Source: Arthrobacter sp. OV608 (GTDB lineage: Bacteria; Actinomycetota; Actinomycetes; Actinomycetales; Micrococcaceae). From it: DNA of 64,000 nt. The translations under genes and the position numbers were made by a program. Below, one piece after another: positions 59,944-64,000 of the stretch. The stretch's first letter is position 1. Each line of letters begins with the position of its first letter. The stretch spans positions 1 to 64,000 of the forward strand of contig FOEZ01000022.1 in NCBI GenBank assembly GCA_900110595.1, in the 5' to 3' direction. Under the pieces are notes generated by a model. That model made no database searches, was not told where the DNA came from, and saw only the letters and a program-made list of their open reading frames with translations.

Positions 59944-60345
59944 ATGAAGACACTTCTCAACATCATCTGGCTGGTTTTCGGCGGTTTCTGGCTCGCGCTG
60001 GGTTATTTCGCCGCCGGTGTGATCTGCTGCCTGCTGATCGTCACCATCCCGTGGGGCATCGCCTCGTTCAGGATTGCGGCGTACACGCTGTGGCCCTTCG
60101 GCCGGATGGTGGTGGACAAGCCGGGCGGCACCGGGGTGTTCTCACTGCTGGGCAACGTCATCTGGCTGCTGGTGGCCGGAATCTGGATCGCAATCGGCCA
60201 CGTGGTTACCGCGTTCGCCATGGCTGTCACCATCATCGGCATCCCGCTGGCCATCGCCAACCTGAAGCTCATCCCGGTGTCATTGATGCCGCTGGGCAAG
60301 CAGATCGTCCCCACCAGCGCGCCGTTTGTGGCGACGTACCGGTAG
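59944..60345 (+). CDS. YccF domain inner-membrane protein
   Basis: The protein has 133 residues from the ATG at 59944. It consists of a duplicated YccF unit: NIIWLVFGGFWLALGYFAAG with IPWGIASFRIAAYTLWPFGR, and NVIWLLVAGIWIAIGHVVTA with IPLAIANLKLIPVSLMPLGK. This gives four helices with the Gly/Pro-rich IPWGI/IPLAI turns between them. The function is unknown; it is probably an inner-membrane protein. It lies 100 bases after trpF. Confidence 0.88.
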   Translation: MKTLLNIIWLVFGGFWLALGYFAAGVICCLLIVTIPWGIASFRIAAYTLWPFGRMVVDKPGGTGVFSLLGNVIWLLVAGIWIAIGHVVTAFAMAVTIIGIPLAIANLKLIPVSLMPLGKQIVPTSAPFVATYR

Positions 60346-60381
60346 GGACTGTTCCCGGTTCAAAGGACGGGGCCCTGGCGG

Positions 60382-60768
60382 TCAGCCGGCGGCTTCATCG
60401 GGCCGCAGTGCGCGCAGGATGCAGAACTCGTTCCCGTCCGGATCCGCCATCACCACCCAGGTGACGTCCGGCCCCTGGCCCACGGAAACCCGCCGGGCGC
60501 CAAGGGCTTCCAGCCGCGCCACCTCCGCGTCACGATCTTTGGGCCGCAGGTCCAGGTGGACCCTGTTCTTGAGTTCCTTCCGCTCGGGCACTTTGAGGAA
60601 GAGCAGGTCAGGGGACACGCCGTCTTCAGGGCTGCCTGCCGGTGGTTCCAGCACAATCTCGTCGTCCGCCTCATAGGTGCGGCGCCACCCGAGAGCTTTT
60701 TCCCAGAAATCCGCGGGCACCTTCGGGTCGGTGGAATCAATGCTGATGGCTTGGATACGCAGGGTCAT
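60382..60768 (-). CDS. VOC superfamily (glyoxalase-like) protein
   Basis: The protein has 128 residues. It shows the paired beta-alpha-beta units of VOC proteins: IQAISIDSTDPKVPADFWEK with LGWRRTYEADDEIVLEPPAG, and NRVHLDLRPKDRDAEVARLE with WVVMADPDGNEFCIL. The metal-site His is in VHLDLRP and a Glu is in NEFCIL. It resembles glyoxalase/bleomycin-resistance-like proteins of unknown substrate. Confidence 0.87.
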   Translation of the reverse strand: MTLRIQAISIDSTDPKVPADFWEKALGWRRTYEADDEIVLEPPAGSPEDGVSPDLLFLKVPERKELKNRVHLDLRPKDRDAEVARLEALGARRVSVGQGPDVTWVVMADPDGNEFCILRALRPDEAAG

Positions 60769-60860
60769 CGGAGCAGTGTTGCATCCGGGGACAGGAGCCG
60801 TAAAGGGTCCCGCCTCAGCCCGCAGTTGTGCCTTGACGGGCAGGCTAACCGGGCGAACCC

Positions 60861-61670
60861 TCAGCGGGGGCTGAAAAACCCGCCCGCCAAAATGGCCACC
60901 GCATCACTACCGTCCAGCTCCGCGGCGATATCGACGTCGGCCGCGTAGCCAGCGCCAGACAATTCAAGTCCGCTGGCGCATCCCAGCAGCATCTCCCGGA
61001 GCCGCGGCTCAGCGGCCTCGAACACCGCCGCTGACGCGAGGGCTTCCGGCGAATAGCCGTGCCGGCCAACCTCAGCCTCGTAACCGCCCTTGCCCGCAGC
61101 GGCGAGGCCGGCGATAAATGCTCCCGCCCCGATCTGGTCCTCCACGGCGGGACGGAGCGTGCCGTCCGGCCATCGTTCCCCGGCAGCCACCACGGCGATC
61201 ACCGCGTCGGGCGGCAGATGGGCTGCCACCCAGTCTGCCGTTGCCCCTGCATTGCGCAGGCACACGGCGGCCACCAGCGGGACTTCACCGGCCAGTTCGT
61301 GGCAGAGGGCGGACCCGTTCGGCGATGGCAGCACCACACGCTCCAGGGATTCCGCAGACCGGATGCTGGCGGGGGACAGGCTAAGCCCGCCGCCGTTGCG
61401 GGGCCCTGCCAGCTGCGCGTCGTGGTGGGCGGCGAAGTCCTCCGCCCGGGTGTCCTTCCAGGGAAAGGGGAAGATGTCGGCGCCCCGGTCCAGGGCCACA
61501 CTGACGCATGTGCTGAAGGACAGGACGTCTACCACCACGGCAAGGTCCGCCCCGGACGTGACTGTCCTGGCGCCGTCGAGCCCCCATTCCAGCCGGACTG
61601 TATAGGCCAGCTGCCGGTGGGCGGCACTCGCGGTGACTGTGTGGCGGGGGTTGGAGGTGGGCGCGTTCAC
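60861..61670 (-). CDS. 2-phosphosulfolactate phosphatase-like protein (ComB family)
   Basis: The protein has 269 residues from the GTG at 61670, which overlaps the upstream stop. It has the ComB features DLAVVVDVLSFSTCVSVALD, ERVVLPSPNGSALCHELAGE and VIAVVAAGERWPDGTLRPAV with acidic residues for Mg. In methanogens ComB works in coenzyme M synthesis; actinobacteria lack that pathway, so here it probably dephosphorylates another acid phosphate. It is coupled to the DUF4031-HD gene, which may act in the same salvage step. Confidence 0.85.
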   Translation of the reverse strand: MNAPTSNPRHTVTASAAHRQLAYTVRLEWGLDGARTVTSGADLAVVVDVLSFSTCVSVALDRGADIFPFPWKDTRAEDFAAHHDAQLAGPRNGGGLSLSPASIRSAESLERVVLPSPNGSALCHELAGEVPLVAAVCLRNAGATADWVAAHLPPDAVIAVVAAGERWPDGTLRPAVEDQIGAGAFIAGLAAAGKGGYEAEVGRHGYSPEALASAAVFEAAEPRLREMLLGCASGLELSGAGYAADVDIAAELDGSDAVAILAGGFFSPR

Positions 61671-62536
61671 GCGAGCTCCCCCATCAGGTTCCGGTGCGCG
61701 GTGTCCAGCCACAGCTCTTTCGCCCGCTGTGTGTGGAAGAGGGGGTCAAGTTCCAGCAGCTGGCGGACGACGGCGGCGCGTCCGGCCGCGAAGTCGGCGT
61801 CGCCGATGTGCGCGTAATCCTGGCGGACGTCCGCCACGTAGCGGGCATACTCGTCCGGTTCCCCGCCGAGGACGGAAAGATCCGCGTCGCAGAGGAGGGC
61901 GCCGTCGTGGTCCCCTGGCTCGGGGCGGTGGTCCGACGTCAGCCGCACCAGCCGTGCCACCTCGGCGGCCTCACCCTCCGGCAGGCCCGCAGCGTCCAGC
62001 CGCTCCTCCGCGAGGCAGGCCGATTCCTCTTCATCCTGGCCGGCCACACCACGGTAAACGGCATCATGGAACCAGGCTCCGAGCAGCACGGTGCGCGGCG
62101 GGTCGGCGGGATCCGTCAGCAGATCGAGGGCTTCCAGCACAGAAAGCAGGTGCGTGCAGCCGTGGTACTTGCGGTGGGGTTCGCTCCAGCGGTCCAGGAG
62201 GTCCAGGAAGAGCGCGTCGTGGCCCGGCATGATGGCATCCCACCGGTTGAACAGCGGCACTTTGAGCGACTTGTTCCGCTGGCGGGCCGGGATGCGAAGG
62301 CCGCTGGCGATCAGCTTGCGGACCAGGACCCGGGCCTCGACGGCAACCGCTCCGGCTGCCACCAGGTCATCGTAACGGCGTTCCGGCACGTCATAGTGGT
62401 CGCCGTCGAAGGCCCGCTCCGGGATACCCGCTGCGGCGGCGAAATCGTGCAGTTCCTCCAGCGACGAGTCCGATACCAGGTGCGAAAAGTGCGTTCCGTG
62501 GGCAGGCCAGAGCGGCGGATCGATGTAGACGGCCAT
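61667..62536 (-). CDS. DUF4031 protein fused to an HD-like phosphohydrolase domain
   Basis: The protein has 289 residues. The N-terminal 85-90 residues match DUF4031: VYIDPPLWPAHGTHFSHLVS, FDGDHYDVPERRYDDLVAAG. The rest is an HD-like metal phosphohydrolase: HRKYHGCTHLLSVLEALDLL, LLGAWFHDAVYRGVAGQDEE with the central His-Asp pair, SDHRPEPGDHDGALLCDADL and YARYVADVRQDYAHIGDADF. The two domains also occur as separate proteins. The enzyme probably acts on a nucleotide or phosphate ester; its substrate is unknown. Confidence 0.85.
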   Translation of the reverse strand: MAVYIDPPLWPAHGTHFSHLVSDSSLEELHDFAAAAGIPERAFDGDHYDVPERRYDDLVAAGAVAVEARVLVRKLIASGLRIPARQRNKSLKVPLFNRWDAIMPGHDALFLDLLDRWSEPHRKYHGCTHLLSVLEALDLLTDPADPPRTVLLGAWFHDAVYRGVAGQDEEESACLAEERLDAAGLPEGEAAEVARLVRLTSDHRPEPGDHDGALLCDADLSVLGGEPDEYARYVADVRQDYAHIGDADFAAGRAAVVRQLLELDPLFHTQRAKELWLDTAHRNLMGELA

Positions 62537-62646
62537 GGAGGAAGTCTAGTGCTGTCCCTCCAGCAAGCGGCACGAGGTGGAAGGCGGGTCCGGAAATACG
62601 GAGTGGAACTGGGAGAAGAACCGCAGATGCGCCCTAGACTGATGAA

Positions 62647-63054
62647 ATGACAATCATCCGCGTTTCGGAGGCCGCCCGGTTCCTGGGCGTCAGCGACGAT
62701 ACAGTGCGCCGCTGGATGGACAACGGGTCACTGACGCCGGTGAAGGATCCGGGCGGCCGGCTTGCCGTGGACGGCCTGGAGCTCGCCCGGCATGCGCAGA
62801 AGCTTGCCCAGCTGCCCGAGGATCCGCACCGGACCGGCAGCTCGGCACGGAACCGGTTCGTGGGCCTGGTGACCGACATAACCGCGGACAAGGTCATGGC
62901 CCAGGTGGAGCTCCAGTGCGGGCCCTTCCGGGTGGTGTCCCTGATGAGCAGCGAGGCAGTCCGGGACCTCGGGCTGGAACTGGGGTCGGTGGCCACCGCT
63001 GTGGTCAAGGCCACCACGGTGATCATCGAAACGCCGCAGGGGAGAGCACTATGA
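62647..63054 (+). CDS. HTH plus TOBE (mop-like) molybdate-responsive protein
   Basis: The protein has 135 residues. The N-terminal MerR/excisionase-like helix-turn-helix is VSEAARFLGVSDDTVRRWMD with NGSLTPVKDPGGRLAVDG. From about residue 68 a single TOBE/Mop domain follows: SARNRFVGLVTDITADKVMA, QVELQCGPFRVVSLMSSEAV and VATAVVKATTVIIETPQG. Mop domains bind molybdate, so this is probably the molybdate sensor of the operon. Its stop overlaps the modA start (ATGA). Confidence 0.9.
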   Translation: MTIIRVSEAARFLGVSDDTVRRWMDNGSLTPVKDPGGRLAVDGLELARHAQKLAQLPEDPHRTGSSARNRFVGLVTDITADKVMAQVELQCGPFRVVSLMSSEAVRDLGLELGSVATAVVKATTVIIETPQGRAL

Positions 63055-63854
63055 AAGGACTGACCGGGCTGCTGGCGGCCATTGTCTTGATGGCGCTCGC
63101 CGGTTGCTCCACGGGCGCTGGTTCGCCTTCCGGTGATGCGTCCGCTGCGGGTTCATCCGCCGGGAGCAGCGGTGGGGAAGCCCTGACAGTTTTTGCCGCA
63201 GCTTCCCTCAAAAACAGTTTTACCGAGCTGGCCAAGGCGTACGAAGCCGAGCACCCCGGCAGCAGCGTCACGCTCAGCTTCGCCGGTTCCGCAGACCTGG
63301 CCACCCAGATCAGCCAGGGTGCGCCTGCAGACGTCTTCGCCTCGGCGGACACGAAGAACATGGACAAGCTGCAGCAGGCCGGGCTGGTGGACGGCGATCC
63401 CCGTATCTTCGCCACGAACACCCTGGCCATCGCCGTCCCGCGAGGCAACCCCGCAGGCATCCGTTCCTTCGCCGACCTGGCGAAACCGGGAACCCGGCTG
63501 GTCCAGTGTGCTCCGCAGGTCCCCTGTGGCGCAGCCGCCACCGCCGCCGAACAGCAGACAGGAACGCACCTGAGCCCGGTCAGCGAGGAAAATTCCGTGA
63601 CGGATGTGCTCGGCAAGGTGGTCTCCGGGGAGGCGGACGCAGGGCTGGTCTATGTCACCGACGTCAAGTCTGCAGCAGGAAAAGTGGAAAGCGTTGCCTT
63701 TCCCGAAGCGGCTGCTGCAGTCAACAGCTACCCGATCGCCGCGCTGGCCGGCAGCCGGAACGGTGCGGCTGTGCAGGCCTTCCTGGACCTCGTGACCGGC
63801 CCGGAGGGCCAGCAGGTGCTGGCAGATGCCGGTTTCGGCGGCGGCCGGCAGTGA
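63051..63854 (+). CDS. modA: molybdate-binding lipoprotein of the ABC importer
   Basis: The protein has 267 residues. The lipobox LAGC puts the lipidated Cys at about residue 19. After a Ser/Gly/Ala linker the binding domain begins LTVFAAASLKNSFTELAKAY, with the ModA oxyanion motif AAASL and FAGSADLATQISQGAPADVF. Further ModA features are ASADTKNMDKLQQAGLV and GEADAGLVYVTDVKSAAGKV. It delivers molybdate or tungstate to ModB. Confidence 0.93.
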   Translation: MKGLTGLLAAIVLMALAGCSTGAGSPSGDASAAGSSAGSSGGEALTVFAAASLKNSFTELAKAYEAEHPGSSVTLSFAGSADLATQISQGAPADVFASADTKNMDKLQQAGLVDGDPRIFATNTLAIAVPRGNPAGIRSFADLAKPGTRLVQCAPQVPCGAAATAAEQQTGTHLSPVSEENSVTDVLGKVVSGEADAGLVYVTDVKSAAGKVESVAFPEAAAAVNSYPIAALAGSRNGAAVQAFLDLVTGPEGQQVLADAGFGGGRQ

Positions 63855-63864
63855 GCGGCACAAC

Positions 63865-64000
63865 GTGAGCCACGCCTACCGCGGCGTTCCCCGCTGGACC
63901 TACGTGGTGGCGGTGTTGGCCGCAACGGTGGTGATCCTGCCGCTGTTCGCCATGGTGGCCAGGGTGAATTGGGCCAACTTCCTTCCCCTTGTCACCTCCG
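63865..64000 (+). CDS. modB: molybdate ABC transporter permease, 5' part cut by window end
   Basis: The frame starts at the GTG at 63865, eleven bases after the modA stop, and runs off the right edge after 45 codons. It reads VSHAYRGVPRWTYVVAVLAA followed by TVVILPLFAMVARVNWANFL, a typical first helix and N-terminus of ModB permeases. Position after modA supports the call. The remainder is not in the window. Confidence 0.85.
   Translation, partial: MSHAYRGVPRWTYVVAVLAATVVILPLFAMVARVNWANFLPLVTS

Overview
The window is high-GC actinobacterial chromosome, most likely from the Arthrobacter/Pseudarthrobacter group (family Micrococcaceae). The reasons are the dense ATGA/TGATG gene overlaps, frequent GTG and TTG starts, Arthrobacter-like TrmB, copper amine oxidase and DUF1206 proteins, GlnR-type nitrogen boxes and a guanidine-III riboswitch. 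No tRNA, rRNA, CRISPR array or prophage was seen.

Bases 1-1650 are a scar. They hold a frameshifted transposase 3' end, a 51-base piece copied from the glutamine synthetase gene 22 kb away and fused in frame to the last part of a copper amine oxidase, and one intact small membrane protein gene. Bases 1655-21180 form a carbohydrate locus. It has a GH35 beta-galactosidase, a YesL protein, a binding-protein-dependent sugar ABC transporter without its own ATPase, a 2-hydroxyacid dehydrogenase, a heparinase II/III-like protein, a DeoR/LacI hybrid regulator, two ThuA proteins, a DUF2264 protein, a Gfo/Idh oxidoreductase, a LacI regulator with a palindromic operator, and a large secreted GH30 enzyme with carbohydrate-binding modules. 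The set suggests uptake and breakdown of a galactan or arabinogalactan carrying acidic sugars.

Bases 21409-30714 are a nitrogen locus: an XRE-cupin regulator, a type III glutamine synthetase or gamma-glutamylamide synthetase, three split glutamate-synthase-like subunits (GlxB, GlxC, GlxD), a monomeric sarcosine-oxidase-like flavoenzyme, an M20 amidohydrolase and an Amt transporter. Matching GlnR-type boxes precede the synthetase and amt. The FMN subunit lacks the iron-sulfur cysteines. This fits an N-methylglutamate-type route for methylated amines, in which a one-subunit oxidase replaces the usual four-subunit dehydrogenase.

Bases 30762-48710 hold a GH43-like propeller protein, a SWIM/SNF2 helicase, several unknown proteins, two ECF sigma loci (one with a mirror-image pair of matching promoters driving the sigma/anti-sigma operon and a divergent lipoprotein), a DUF1206 protein that may start at ATC, trmB, two MFS transporters and an M20 amidohydrolase.

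Bases 48844-64000 hold an Lrp regulator, a third MFS transporter, a methyltransferase, a DEAD-box helicase behind a terminator-bearing leader, an MBL hydrolase, an aldo-keto reductase, a P-loop kinase, two SMR exporters behind a guanidine-III riboswitch, ferritin, HutD, trpF, YccF, a VOC protein, a ComB-type phosphatase, a DUF4031-HD fusion and the start of a molybdate operon (mop-like regulator, modA, modB cut by the window end). Palindromic intergenic elements recur; two distant copies share stem-preserving base changes.
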